Source: Pampus argenteus
Taxonomy: Eukaryota > Chordata > Actinopteri > Scombriformes > Stromateidae
Direction of reading: 5' to 3'
Assembly (NCBI GenBank): GCA_036937835.1
Contig: CM072880.1
Location: forward strand, 19,736,001-19,800,000
Length of the DNA stretch: 64,000 nt
The position numbers were made by a program, and so were the translations under genes. Positions 44,201-55,425 of the stretch are shown piece after piece. The notes beneath the pieces are model-generated. The model worked only from the letters and a program-made list of their open reading frames with translations, was not told the origin of the DNA and searched no databases. Each line of letters starts with the position of its first letter. Within the stretch, counting starts at the first letter, position 1.

Positions 44201-47126
44201 AGCATGTGCATAATGTTGGAACAAGCACACAACATGTAACACATGTAAAACGTGTTCTATCTTTATAGATACATGGATGCAACACATAGAGCACACATGA
44301 AATTTTAGATTTCTTTTTTGCAATATATTTCTTATGTGAACTGTCCAGAAACCACATCTATATGTCACTTCAACACAAGTTGATTTACAGTAGCAGGATA
44401 TAAATCAAGAGTCTGATGCTGGTGAAAGCACAGACGTATCAGTGGGTATATCTAAATTAGCTGCTGCATACACAACACATATCTGCTCTGCTGCCTTCAA
44501 ACAACTATAAGGATTCAAGCAACTGAAGGAGATGAGAGACAGACGCTGGTAACGTCACCCATCCAACAGTGACTAAGACACACAGAAGAAAAGAAAGGGA
44601 TGAACAAAATACAATGAAAGCTATACCCAATGATACTGAGGTACACACTGATAATGTGTCCCAAAAAAGACCTGCTGGTGCAGGGCGGATGATGATGGAC
44701 CGACTCAGTCCCTACACCAAGGCGGAGGGCCTTCTACAGATAAAGGGATGTGTTCATGATTATATTAAACAAACAAGAAAACAAAAGACATATACTGTAC
44801 ACTGATGACACCTGGTAATAGTTCAGATATACTGTAATGGACATCCTATATGTAATATGATGCATTAGAATGGCATAGTTAAATACTATGTGTTTTATAC
44901 ATACAGACACAGACTGGTACATGTAATAATAATAATAATAATATAATAATACAGGGATTTAATTTATAATAATAATACAGATACTAATAAGTCTAAAGAA
45001 CCATCTCCAGTAAAGTAAACATACTTAAACTACATACTACATACAAATGTAACCTGGCAGTATGGCACAGCTCATTTTATATTTTTATCCCGATAAACTT
45101 CATATAACTGCTGCCTCCATGGACCTTCAGCAGGTCGGTCATACATGCCACAGGTCACGTGGAGGCACATCACTCCAGTTGGTGATCAGTTTAAAAATGT
45201 AATACCCCTATAGCCAAAACCATTTCCATGCACCTCCCTTATATGTTATATGTTCTTTTAAAAAAGCTTTAAGTTGATGCTGTTACTTGGCTTCCACTAC
45301 ATTAAGTAAGAACCGGGAAGGTGAGAATCTGTCACAATCAGCCTTGTTACATTTTAGTCTAAAGCTCCCTCTTGGGTCATATCTGGATTCCAAAAAAGGG
45401 CAAAACGAACAAAAAATAAATTAGACTGAATTATTTTAGCTTTCATTTCAACCGTATGTCTACGGAATTGTTTGTAGGTCTTACTTTTAGCCAACTAACA
45501 TTTCCATTAACAGAATAAGCAGAATAAGCACGGGAGATAACCAGCAGAGAAGGAAATGCAACAGCTACATAACTCACATCCACCAGAGCAGTTGTCTATC
45601 AGGTCATTTATATCTGCTGCCTTCATTATGAACCAAACCTGCGCTTTGTACACATTTTAAGCAGTAAATGTACTCCGTGCTGTCTACAGTAAAACCATTT
45701 TAACTGTCACAGTGTCAGATGAAATCGAAAAAGACAAACTTTTCTGTAACTGTAAAATCTGAGCGCAGCTAAAAGATTTAATCAAGCATTCGTGTCTGCA
45801 GTGATTCATACAATTCTATTAGAATTAATTACTGCATATAACTGCACCCATAATAGCAAACAATAATAATTCAATAATTACAATGTATGAGTGCTTGAAA
45901 AGAACTTAACTTGTTTCACTTTCACATCTTTATATAGAATATGTAGCAAAAACCAAAACCATCAGCAACTATGAATTTAGATTTCTAAGACTATAGATGA
46001 CAAAATCTCAAGACTGTTCCTTTGAAAATAACCTAATTCATCGTTTTATGTTTCATATGTTGTCTTGTTAAGAATCTTGAGCTTCCTGTGTTTTATATAT
46101 TTTGAACAGCAATAACAATAATTATACACTGGATTCATATTCTATCTTTACTGAATTCCTTGAAATCCATCTTAACTTTACCTAACAAATAATTTATGAA
46201 CAGAAAGAAAAGGGAAAGAAATGATATGTTTTACTTCAAATCCTAGACAATTATTCTCAATAAAATAAAAGTGGAAGTTAATACAAATTCAAAAGTAAAT
46301 TCTTAACATACTATTAATGCATTTCCTCAGATTAATGTCTAATATATGATATTTAATAAGGCCAGGTTTTGAAACATGTTCTCAAACACGTTTCTTCAGG
46401 TCAAAATATAAAGTCTCAAAAGCAGAATTGTACTGAAAATTGAGGGTTTAGTCTAATCTAATAGTAAGAAAGTTTCATTAAAGTGGGTACATTCATGTAA
46501 AAATAAGTAAGTAATATATGAATTATGTCATGTGTCAACACATCCTAAAACATCTATGAAGAGACAGAAAGAAGAGAATCATTTGTTGTTTTAGTTTTAA
46601 TAAACTAAAAAACCATTAAAGATCAAACTATCATGTCTATGATAGTGGTTAGTTAGCTAGCTACACATTATTTTCATTTCATTTTTCCACATAATTCAAA
46701 GAAAAAGTGTATCTCAGCAATCCCACATGATCCAGCTCTATCTGACACATTATTGGAGAGAAACAAGTGCAAATCACACAGCAAGAATGTGCATCATTTC
46801 CACACTGCTTCCACGTCACGTGGACAGTTTAGGTGTGCTTTAAGGTAAAGGGCAGGTGTAAACAGGCACTGAGACTGACAACAGGAACACTGGCTACTTT
46901 AAATGTGCGATCAAGACGCCTGTGATGTTTGCTTCGAGAGGCAGCAGCTTGTGTTATTGCTTAGTAACAATGACATGCTGTGGTGCCCATTACAACCTGC
47001 CACACCAATACAACTTGACTCTCAAGGAGGCTGTTTGCGACATGCTTAGACACAGACTGCAAGCAGCAAATCTTAAGCATTGCCTAATTAGTTTGCCTTA
47101 AGTTCTCCCTCCATTTTGCTACTTTA
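41264..47126. other. Probable plag1 intron / 5' region, no gene seen
   Basis: AT-rich DNA with scattered short frames and no recognised domain. A short (CA)n lies near 43034 and an (AAT)n repeat at 44924-44950. It separates the first plag1 coding exon from the candidate divergent promoter near 48.1-48.6 kb. Confidence 0.5.
44924..44950. repeat. (AAT)n microsatellite
   Basis: TAATAATAATAATAATATAATAATA, about eight units with one break. Confidence 0.9.
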
Positions 47127-47852
47127 TTGACAAGCAATGTCTTGCCGTGTTTTTCTTTAGTAGCCTTACAGCGGGACTTAGCCGAACTGTCATCTGCATG
47201 GCATCATGATCAATACCTGCAGAGGGTGAAAATGCGATATAGCATTCAGCTTAAAAGACATATAGCATGGCGAAATGCCATTGTAGCCGCTACATGCTTG
47301 CATTCAGCGTTAGAGGTCTGGACAGGAGATGCTGGAATCGATAAAGATATGTTGACACTGCTTATGATGAAGTCTATATGTGAGGCAATAATACATGTGA
47401 ATGCAGACGGCAGGAAAATGGACATTATCGTTGAATTCAAGTGCGTCTGTTCGTGTCGGTGCTCACCGCACTGCCGATGTTATTATATTAAAAATATAGT
47501 AAGTGAAGAGGCTATGTTCAACTTTACTCAACTTTCCTTCATTCTACTCGTTCTGTGCTCGTTAATGTTCGTGGACACGCACCGTCACACTAATATCACC
47601 AGTCACATCATTTATTCTTTTTTTTTTCAATACTTGTGCCTTCCCTGGGTTTTCTCTGTGGTCCCAAACTGGGTACTGATTAACACAAACTTTTTCCCCA
47701 GCTCACCCCTCTCTCATAATTTAAATAACCCCGATATTTTAATTCAACAACTGAGTAACCGTTTACTTAATTTACATCAAACTTACCCCGGACGCTTTAA
47801 CATCCTTTCTGTCGAGTTTTTCTTCACTTTCAACTATTTTCCGAATTTTTAA
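47127..47852 (+). other. Unrecognised 241-codon ORF
   Basis: A long plus-strand frame in an otherwise ORF-poor region. The first half (to about 47440) looks protein-like: mixed helical sequence such as RYSIQLKRHIAWRNAIVAAT and MLTLLMMKSICEAIIHVNAD. A Cys cluster (CVCSCRCSPHCRCYY, about 47448-47490) follows, then a hydrophobic stretch and low-quality text. A pyrimidine-rich sequence ending TTTTTCTTTAG (to 47160) may be a splice acceptor inside the frame. Downstream (47880-48075) lie a CG-rich segment, a TATA-like ATTATAAG and an AATAAA at 48056, which could be LTR-like. It could be a decayed retroelement gene or a host exon. I do not recognise it. Confidence 0.3.
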
Positions 47853-48099
47853 TAATTTTTTTCTCATATTTTTTGCTAGACGCGGCGGGCCTGAAAATTG
47901 TTTGCTTTCCCCACTTTCGAGCAGCCATTGTGTATGCGCTGCGATGCAACCGCACTAGGGCTTGGCCACGCCCATTATAAGTCCCGCCCACTTGTGCCTT
48001 TTGATTTGTGTACGGCGCTGCCACTTTCCCTTCACTGTCATTTACTGTCCCTTTCAATAAAACTCCATTTTTGGACTTGCTAGATGTACTGTCAATCGT

Positions 48100-48560
48100 T
48101 TAAACTTGGTTTAGTTTTATTTACAACGATAGGAAGACCAACATGTCTGCCAAGAAATACTATTGGCTTATTGGCTTGTCAGTCTACGTCGTTAGTATTC
48201 AGGAGTTTCTATTGGCTAATGTTGCTGTCAGTTCTTTGTGACGCAATGTGTGATTTTCCTGGTGCGCTGTTGCAGCAGTGAGTGGAGTCGATAGGACCAT
48301 GACGGAGTGGTTACAGCTTATAGTTCATAGCTTATGGCTTAGCCGCACTTAGATAACGTTACATGTTGGTCATAGCATGCTGGTGAGCGTCAGGAGCAAC
48401 AGTCCAGGAAGCATTTCAGGCCGTTTTAAATGGCAGCGTAATTGCCGGTTTGTAGCTAGTAAGAGTGAACAAGTATTCCACTGTTATTTTTGAACTGTGT
48501 GGAAACCAGGTGCAACAACAAGTCTACAGCTGGATAAAAGTTGACGTTGTTAAAGGTAGG
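48100..48560. promoter_or_regulatory. Candidate divergent plag1/chchd7 promoter
   Basis: The region holds three ATTGG (inverted CCAAT) motifs (about 48162-48176 and 48211-48216), a GTGACGCAA element (about 48238) and raised CpG. It ends with a 5' splice-site-like AAAG|GTAGGC at about 48555. It lies between plag1 (minus) and chchd7 (plus), whose mammalian counterparts share a bidirectional promoter. The exact start sites cannot be read from sequence. Confidence 0.45.
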
Positions 48561-48651
48561 CTATAACTGTGGATAGCTGTAGTCTGTCTACGGTCACACC
48601 TAACGTTAATTAGCCACACCACATTGAAAAGCCGCTGCAGGGTTTCCCCGT

Positions 48652-48912
48652 TTGCTAACGTCATTGAAGGTCAACATGTTACTTTGTAGCAAGAGAGGGG
48701 CAGCCACGCCAAACTCCGTAGAGAAATCCAGCATTCAAACAAGACGTGCGCCATGTAAAATGTTCACGCTTGGTCCATACGGTTCATTATATTGTTCGAC
48801 TTTAGAAAGAACCACTTTTCATTTCGGCATACATTTAAACAACAAACTCATGCCATTTACTAAAAAACACTATTCTACTCTGCCAAAAGACGCGGTTAGT
48901 GATATCAAGTAA
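48652..48912 (+). other. 86-codon ORF ending just before a consensus splice donor
   Basis: The frame starts at 48652 (or Met 48676) and stops at 48910-48912. A consensus CAG|GTAAGC lies 8 bp further (about 48920). The peptide is basic with many Ser/Thr (KRGAATPNSVEKSSIQTRRA). Its place just downstream of the presumed chchd7 promoter suggests a 5' exon with an upstream ORF, or the first exon of an alternative transcript. I do not recognise it. Confidence 0.25.
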
Positions 48913-49049
48913 CGCTACAGGTAAGCTAAAGATTAAACTGACGGTTTTACAGTTGGGGCTATGAATATGATATATCATATCATGATTTTGAAGTATGTAT
49001 TTCTTGCAATGTTTGAATAGATTGTGATGTGTTTTCTCTTGGGCATTAG

Positions 49050-49060
49050 ATAGATGGATG

Positions 49061-49091
<31 letters not shown>

Positions 49092-49185
49092 GGATGGATG
49101 GATGGATGGATGGATGGATGGATGGATGGATGGATGGATGGATGGATGGATGGATGGATGGATGGATAGATGGATAGATAGATAT
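49050..49185. repeat. (GATG/GATA)n microsatellite, about 135 bp
   Basis: Alternating blocks of GATA and GATG units run directly into TATACATACTTTATTAATCCC. That is the reverse complement of an L2-type 3' end (GGGATTAATAAAGTATGTATA), so the array is probably the tail of a minus-strand retroposon. Confidence 0.92.
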
Positions 49186-49319
49186 ACATACTTTATTAAT
49201 CCCAAAACTGGGAAATTAACACAACCCTTTCTTTAAAATGTTCTCTTTTGAAACCAAACCTTAAAGTTTGAAAAGTCAGAATCATTTTAAGAGATTTCTT
49301 TGACATATTAAATATCAAA

Positions 49320-49321
<2 letters not shown>

Positions 49322-49361
<40 letters not shown>
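49322..49361. repeat. (AT)n microsatellite, about 20 units
   Basis: An uninterrupted TA run joins a short TAGATAGATAGATA stretch that leads into the family A LINE tail on the minus strand. Confidence 0.95.
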
Positions 49362-49364
<3 letters not shown>

Positions 49365-49830
49365 TAGATAGATAATTTTATTTAGCCCCGAAGGGAAATT
49401 AAGGTGTCACAGTAGTCCATAATTAAAAGAGCTAAAATATAAATAAGAATATAAATAAAAATACAAATACAATAAGCAAATCAAACAAAATAAAGTGCAG
49501 TGGCATTGTGATGGTATGATACTGATAATGACCGTGTGTAATAACAGTATATGGTAATAATAATAAAAAAATAATAACAATGATAATAATAATAGTACTA
49601 CTATATATAGTAGCAACAGTATAAGATAATAATAATAACATGTAAATATAGTTGAATGTGTCATATATTTAGCCTAAAGAAGGTTAAAAAGTAGGTTATT
49701 TCAGTTGTGTTATTGTGGCTCTGGCCGAGGTAGCTGTGTTGTACAGTCTTATAGCAGTGGGTAGGAGCGATCTCCTGTATCGTTCCTTAGAGCAGATGGG
49801 TTGAATGAGTCTGTTGCTAATGACATATGG
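49362..49830 (-). mobile_element. Family A LINE 3' fragment (minus)
   Basis: Reading the minus strand, 49710-49830 encodes a C-terminal peptide like the intact LINE (RYRRSLLPTAIRLYNTA versus FLPEAIRLYNSS). The 3' UTR follows, ending AATTTCCCTTCGGGGCTAAATAAAA and a TATC tail. It is a 5'-truncated, older copy. The ORFs seen in the AT-rich 3' UTR are not genes. Confidence 0.8.
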
Positions 49831-49927
49831 ACATGTTTCCTAAAATTGTTCTAGCAATCACATGGAAATTAATGCAGAATAATTGAAACATGACTTCTGT
49901 CAAAATTAGAGATAATAAGATACATAA

Positions 49928-49938
49928 GAATCAATATA
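49928..49938. repeat. SINE target-site duplication, left copy
   Basis: GAATCAATATA, repeated exactly at 50270-50280 on the other side of the SINE. Confidence 0.95.
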
Positions 49939-50269
49939 ACAGCACACCACCCTGAACACGTCCAATCTCGTCTGATCTCGGAAGCTAAGCAGGGTCGGGC
50001 CTGGTTAGTACTTGGATGGGAGACCGCCTGGGAATACCAGGTGCTGTACTCCCTTCCCATGGGCTCACCACCCATGGGAGCGGTCTAACGGTGCGAATGA
50101 GAGATGGGCGGCAGTCGGAGGCGGGGACCCTGGCGGTCCGACCCCCGGTTGCAGAAGCTGGCTCTAGCAGAAGTGGCTGCGGAGAGGGAAGTCTGGGCTT
50201 CCCTGCTGAAGCTGCTGCCCCCGCGACCCGACTACGGATAAGCGGAAGAAAACGAAACGAAACGAAAAG
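49939..50269 (+). mobile_element. 5S rRNA-headed SINE with RTE/Rex3-like body
   Basis: The first about 110 bp are 5S rRNA-like from the ACCACCCTGAAC region to the 3' end. They include the intact internal pol III promoter parts AGCTAAGCAGGG (A box) and TGGATGGGAGACC (C box). Then follows sequence like the 5' region of fish RTE/Rex3 LINEs (GGCGGGGACCCTGGCGGTCC, CAGAAGCTGGCTCTAG), joined directly to their 3' end (GACTACGGATAAGCGGAAGA) and a (ACGAA)n tail. The protein-coding part of the LINE is missing. Exact 11-bp target duplications flank it, so it is a genuine mobile unit and not a 5S gene; the 5' end of 5S is altered. Confidence 0.9.
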
Positions 50270-50355
50270 GAATCAATATATAGTACTAAGTAGCCTAACA
50301 AGAAATTGCAGTACAGTACTTATTGCAACTATGGGTGCAATAACAAAAGACTGTA

Positions 50356-51549
50356 CTATATTGCCAAAAGTATTTGGCCACCATCCAAATGATCAGAATC
50401 AGGTGTCCTAATCACTTGGCCCGGCCACAGGTGTATAAAATCAAGCACTTGGGCATGGCGACTGTTTCTACAAACATTTGTGGAAGAATGGGCCAGTCTC
50501 AGGAGCTCAGTGATTTCCAGCGTGGAACTGTCATAGAATGCCACCTGTACAAGTCCAGTCGTGAAATTTCCTCGCTCCTAAATATTCCAAAGTCAACTGT
50601 CGGCTTTGAACAACAGCAACTCAGCCATGAAGTGGTCGGCCACGTAAACTGACAGAGAGGGGTCAGCGGATGCTGAAGCGCATAGTGCAACGAGGTCGCC
50701 GACTTTCTGCACAGTCAGTTGATGCAGAGCTCCAAACTTCATGTGACCTTCAAATTAGCCCACGTACAGTACACAGAGAGCTTCATGGAATGGGTTTCCA
50801 TGGCCAAGCAGCTGCATCTCAGCCATACATCACCAAGTCCAATACAAAGCGTTGGATGCAGTGGTGTAAAACACGTCGCCACTGGACTCTAGAGCAGTGG
50901 AGACGTGTTCTCTGGAGTGATGAATCACGCTTTTCCATCTGGCAATCTGATGAGTCCTGGGGTTTGGAGGTTGCCAGGAGAACGGTATATTTCAAACAGC
51001 ATTGTGCCGAGTGTAAAATTTGGTGGAGGAGGAATTATGGTGTGGGGTTGTTTTTCAGGAGTTGGGCTTGGCCCCTTAGTTCCAGTGAAAGGAACTTTGA
51101 ATGCTTCAGGATACCAAAACATTTTGGACAATTCCATGCTCCCAACCTTGTGGGAACAGTTTGGAGCGGGCCCCTTCCTCTTCCAACATGAAAGCATGGT
51201 CCATAAAGACATGGATGACAGAGTCTGAATAAAATTGACTGCCGTGCACAGAGTCCTGACCTGAATCCGATAGAACACCTTTGGGATGAATTAGAGCGAA
51301 GACTGAGAGCCAGGCCTTCTCTACCAACATCAGTGTGTGACCTCACCAATGCGCTTTTGGAAGAATGGTCGAAAATTCCTATAAACACACTCTGCAACCT
51401 TGTGGACAGACTTCCCAGAAGAATTAAAGCTGTAATAGCTGCAAAAGGTGGACCGACATCATATTGAACCCTATGGATTAGGAATGGGATGGCACTTAAG
51501 TTCATATGAGAGTCAAGGCAGGTGGCCGAATACTTTTGGCAATATAGTG
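50356..51549 (+). mobile_element. Tc1-like DNA transposon (decayed)
   Basis: About 1.2 kb between inverted ends: CTATATTGCCAAAAGTATTT at the left and its near-complement at the right (AATACTTTTGGCAATATAG). TA dinucleotides are outside at 50354-50355 and 51550-51551. The left end lacks the first two bases (CA) present at the right. It carries a broken transposase. Confidence 0.93.
50488..51467 (+). pseudogene. Tc1 transposase pseudogene
   Basis: The N-terminus MGQSQELSDFQRGTVIECHL starts the first helix-turn-helix. A deletion and frameshift at about 50605-50650 follow, then the second DNA-binding part (50670 onward). The catalytic domain has LWSDESRFSIWQSD (first Asp), then a frameshift at about 50990. 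The QDN-type motif is altered (FQHESMVHK), with the second Asp not preserved. NPIEHLWDELERR (third acidic residue) lies in yet another frame. It ends at TGA 51465-51467. It is not functional. Confidence 0.9.
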
Positions 51550-51964
51550 TACACATTAATGCATCAAGATGATTTGTCATAGGTGACTGGCTATTTTTCA
51601 AAACTCTACTTACTACTCCATTTATTTTTTATTTTACTTCAGTATCGATCATTATAGGTCAGATTTGTTTAAGGTTTTTTTAAAATGATTTACATATGAT
51701 GTATAAAAACTCATCCATATGAAGAAATATTTGTTTATGTCCTGTGTTTTTGTTTTTGAGTACCACTCTAATTGATCAACATTGGTATTGGCCTAAAAAT
51801 CGAAAAAATTCTCATACAGTTAACTAGTCAACAGAAAAAAGTCATTGACATTTTTTCCTGCCAGGTGGTGACAGAATTTAAACCCAATGTGGAGCATGAC
51901 TTGTACCCATATTTCCAGGAAAGAACTGAATCTGTTCATATTGTCCATCTATACACAGATCCAG

Positions 51965-52018
51965 ATGGATAAAAATGCACGAAAAGTACAGAATCGGGAC
52001 ACTAATCCATGCATGGAA
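51965..52018 (+). CDS. chchd7: chchd7 coding exon 1
   Basis: This exon encodes MDKNARKVQNRDTNPCME and ends GAA|gtaagt. The Met is chosen because the total of 85 aa equals the human CHCHD7 length and the NPC motif aligns. The upstream leader is probably spliced; candidate acceptors lie at about 51864 and 51957. CHCHD7 is a small twin-CX9C protein of the type imported into the mitochondrial intermembrane space by the Mia40 disulfide relay. Its molecular role is not settled. Confidence 0.93.
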
Positions 52019-52102
52019 GTAAGTTATGTTATGAATTATGTCACATGCCTGCTGCTGGGACGTAACGGTGTCTCTAACTCTAATTCTGCTGTTTTTTTCC
52101 AG

Positions 52103-52201
52103 GAAAGTTTGGACTCCCAGAAGTGTTTGGATGCCTACAACTATAACAAGAGAATGTGTTCAGCCTATTTCCAGAGATATAAGAAGTGTATGAAATACTG
52201 G
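52103..52201 (+). CDS. chchd7: chchd7 coding exon 2
   Basis: 33 codons in phase 0 after TTTTTTTCCAG. It completes the first CX9C (Cys from exon 1, MEESLDSQK, Cys) and contains the whole second one (CSAYFQRYKKC), the two helices of the CHCH fold. It ends TGG|gttagt. Confidence 0.96.
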
Positions 52202-53556
52202 GTTAGTGTTTTTTTGTTTGTTTTTTACTTTTATCAAAGGAAACAAACTGTGGAGCCTGATAGCAGAAAGGTTCAGCAAAGCGTTAAGACTGAGTGTGTT
52301 TTATTTGTTCATAGGAGGGCTGGATACATGGTTTGATTCCCAGTAGCTTTGGCTTGGTCATGATCACCTGTTCACAGGCAGAAGACGATGAGGGTTTTCA
52401 TCCTTGATGTTGCATTAGTGTCACCCACTGGTAGGCCGGGGTATCTGCACCCTGTCCAGTGCGCATCATAATGATCTACACAACAGCTGCAGTTAAATAC
52501 AACCATAGGACCATATATAAACTGACAGAAGAGTTTAAAATGGAGTTTTAAATGTTGTACTCTGTGCCTGTAGGGCATGTAGTTTCTAGTATGGGTCCAC
52601 ATCCAGAAACACCCTTTCCTACACTTCCCATAGTGCAACAAACAGCATCTTTTCAGTAGGCCTTCTCTGCTGTCTAAATCTTGCATAAATCTGATGTTAA
52701 TGTTTTTAGTGGGTTTACTGTCTGAATAAAATCCAGAGTCACCTCTGACAAGGTCACAAAATCAAATACACAGAGAGAGATGAAATGCACAATATGCTGC
52801 AATATTATCAGCACTGTGCTACATTTCTCCCTTAATTATCATGTCTTATGAACAAAAAAGAAAATCTGGTTAAGAAGGTTTAGAAGTGCTTATTATGACA
52901 AATAATCAATAGTCATTTTAAGTAAATATGCCAAAACTTTGCTGGTTTCAGCTTCTCAATTGTCATGATGTAATGCTTTTCTTTGTCATTCATTGTAGGT
53001 CTGGTTTTGGTCTGTTGGGCAGACAAAATAAGACTTAGGCTATAACAAAGTTATAATTTCAAATACAAATGAAATGATAAAATGTTTCACTATCAGTTAA
53101 TTTACAATATAATCAGCAGATTTAACTAATAATAACCAAAATTGTTACGGCCCACTTTGTGTCATTCACACTTGCCACTGGTTTTACATTGATCCACTGA
53201 TCTACAGGTGAAAATCATCACAGCTCCCTTTGTGGCCTGTTTCATGAGAGAAGATTAAATGAAATCAAGTTGCAGATAAATTTGCAATCCCTACAGTCCT
53301 CTCACATGCTCATGCATAGGTCACAGGTATGGTGAGTGATTGGATGTGTTCAAATGTATTCACGTTGTATGTGTTAAAACACCCGGTGCCGGATATCAGC
53401 ATTGTCGTAAAGTGACATTGACAAGTATTTAATCATACTTGTCGAAGTTCCTTCAGAGCCACAGAACATATTAGAGAGAGATGTGTTTGTTTAACTAATA
53501 ATGTAAAGTGGGAGCAGCCAGTCAGTGTAAGATATTTTGTTTTTGTTTTCTTGTAG

Positions 53557-53661
53557 CACAACATAATGGTGCAGAGGAGGAGAGATGGTGTGACACCTGC
53601 CATGCCCACTGCAGCAGAGAGGCAGGAGATGCTCGCTGCCGTCGGGGGCAAACCCTACTAA
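53557..53661 (+). CDS. chchd7: chchd7 coding exon 3
   Basis: After TTTTCTTGTAG the frame reads HNIMVQRRRDGVTPAMPTAA to GGKPY and TAA, the conserved C-terminus of the family (human ends NMPY). It joins exon 2 in phase 0. A poly(A) signal AATAAA lies at 53741-53746, 80 bp after the stop. Confidence 0.96.
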   Translation, partial: HNIMVQRRRDGVTPAMPTAAERQEMLAAVGGKPY

Positions 53662-53740
53662 GGAGCCATAAATGTCTCTCAGAAAAAAGTGTTGATTCCA
53701 TTTTAAATAAGTGCCAGTATCATCAAAGTGAAGTTAGAGA

Positions 53741-53746
53741 AATAAA
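53741..53746 (+). terminator. chchd7 poly(A) signal
   Basis: Canonical AATAAA 80 bp after the chchd7 stop. Confidence 0.7.
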
Positions 53747-54865
53747 AACAGCGTTATTGATGTTATATATGAATGTTGTGATGATACCTTTATCTTTATA
53801 CATATTACACATTCTTAAAGATTAATTTTAAACTAAAAGTAGAAGAATAAGTAAATCCATTCTGAGCTGATGTATTGCTGTTTCTGTTGCACAGAAAGAG
53901 GATTTTGTCTGGGAGGGAAGAGTCTGCTGATATCTATAGGTCCAAGACTGGCTAGTCATTGACTGTAATACATTTCCACTTAATATTAAATATGATGACT
54001 TCATGTATCTGTCCAATTAGGTTTGAACCCCTAAGGTTTGCGCACCTGGTGTTAAAAGGTACAGTTCTTTCTATATTGATATAAACCTACTCAAATTGAA
54101 GTTGAGACTTTCCACTTTAATTTAGTAGCCAATGTGCTGGAGCACAGTCTTTAGTATAGAGCATAACATGTGGTGATGTCACAACTCTGTACAGACATTG
54201 TAAGAGCCACTTATGCATTAGTTATTTAAGTTAAAAAAACAGAACTGATAGATGATAGTTTCATTATAATTCATATAAGGTTTAAGGTATGTTAGTTTAG
54301 AATATACAATTAGTAATGTGTAAAAGGTTAAAAGTGTTTTTATGCTCTATATTCTATGATGGGATCTCACTATATAGTGGTAACTATGGTAACTGACTGT
54401 ACATGAGTCAGAACATGATGGAAGCAACACAGTGTTTTGACTGTGTGTCAGACCTTATAATGTAATCGTTTTGAGTAAACAGTTTAAATTTCATGTCTCG
54501 TGTGGTAAAAGAATATTTTTTCGACTGACTCTAGAAGTGGTGCAGTAAAGACAGATGAGCTGATGGAGTGCCGCTACAAAAACAAGACCCAGACTGAACA
54601 ATGATCACATTTTTGTTTTTCTCTTTTTCTCTCTTTTCATGTACTGTTTGTTACTGTCAGTGTCAGTTTCCTTTACAAAAAAATTGAAAAGTGAAAATAC
54701 TCCATTACAAGTAAAAGACCTGCATTCAAAATATTACCTGTAAATGTAAATGTTACAGTACATATTATATGACTCTTTCTGCAGCATAATGGCTTGTCAG
54801 TGTTATGTTATTATTTACAGTGTAGTATAATTGGATTATTATTACTAATTTATTAATATGTAGCA
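53747..54865. other. Intergenic DNA
   Basis: AT-rich with no gene or recognisable element. Confidence 0.6.
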
Positions 54866-55425
54866 ACATTCAGACGCATCATTTCTCAAGCGGATGCAGA
54901 AAAACTAGTCCATGCATTTGTTACCTTTAGGCTGGACTATTGTAACTCTTTGTTATCAGGCTGCTCTAATAAGTCTCTTAAGAGTTTGCAGCTGATTCAG
55001 AATGCTGCTGCACGTGTTCTGACAGGAACCAAAATCAGAGATCACATCTCTCCCATTTTGGCTTCCTTGCACTGGCTACCTGTTAAATCTAGAATAGAAT
55101 TTAAAATTCTTCTACTAACTTACAAAGCTCTTCATGGTCAGGCACCATCATATTTAAAAGAGCTCATAGTACCTTACCACCCCACTAGAACACTGCGCTC
55201 CCAGGATGGTGGGTTCCTTGTGGTTCCTATAGTGTCTAAAAGTAGATTGGGAGCCAGAGCTTTCAGCTATCAAGCTCCTCTTCTGTGGAATAAATAATAA
55301 ATAAATAAATACATTTTTGATAAAGCTTATAATTAGGGCTGGCTCAGGTCATCCCTTATTATGCTGCCATAGGACTAGACTGCTGGGGGACTCACACACT
55401 CTCTCTCTCCTTCTCTCTCACTCAA
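54866..55425 (+). mobile_element. Family B LINE fragment 3 (plus)
   Basis: It starts abruptly at the RT thumb (RRIISQADAEKLVHAF) and is close to identical to 23690-24110. A short AATAAATAAATA stretch at 55290-55312 replaces about 60 bp of the C-terminus. The end FDKAYN and the first part of the 3' UTR follow, with a CTCT repeat at 55398-55420. The rest of the 3' end is absent. Confidence 0.9.

Noticed and set aside
47127..47852. Retroviral env for the orphan ORF
   Set aside because: No CX6CC, fusion peptide or neighbouring pol was found; the Cys cluster alone is not enough.
48975..49205. IHPS-repeat protein on the minus strand
   Set aside because: It is translation of the GATG/GATA microsatellite.
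49939..50052. A functional 5S rRNA gene
   Set aside because: The first bases of 5S are altered, no terminator T-run follows, and the sequence continues into LINE-derived DNA inside one target-duplicated unit.
53508..53825. 105-codon frame with Cys residues over the last chchd7 exon
   Set aside because: It is an out-of-frame reading of the last exon, whose correct frame gives the conserved chchd7 C-terminus.
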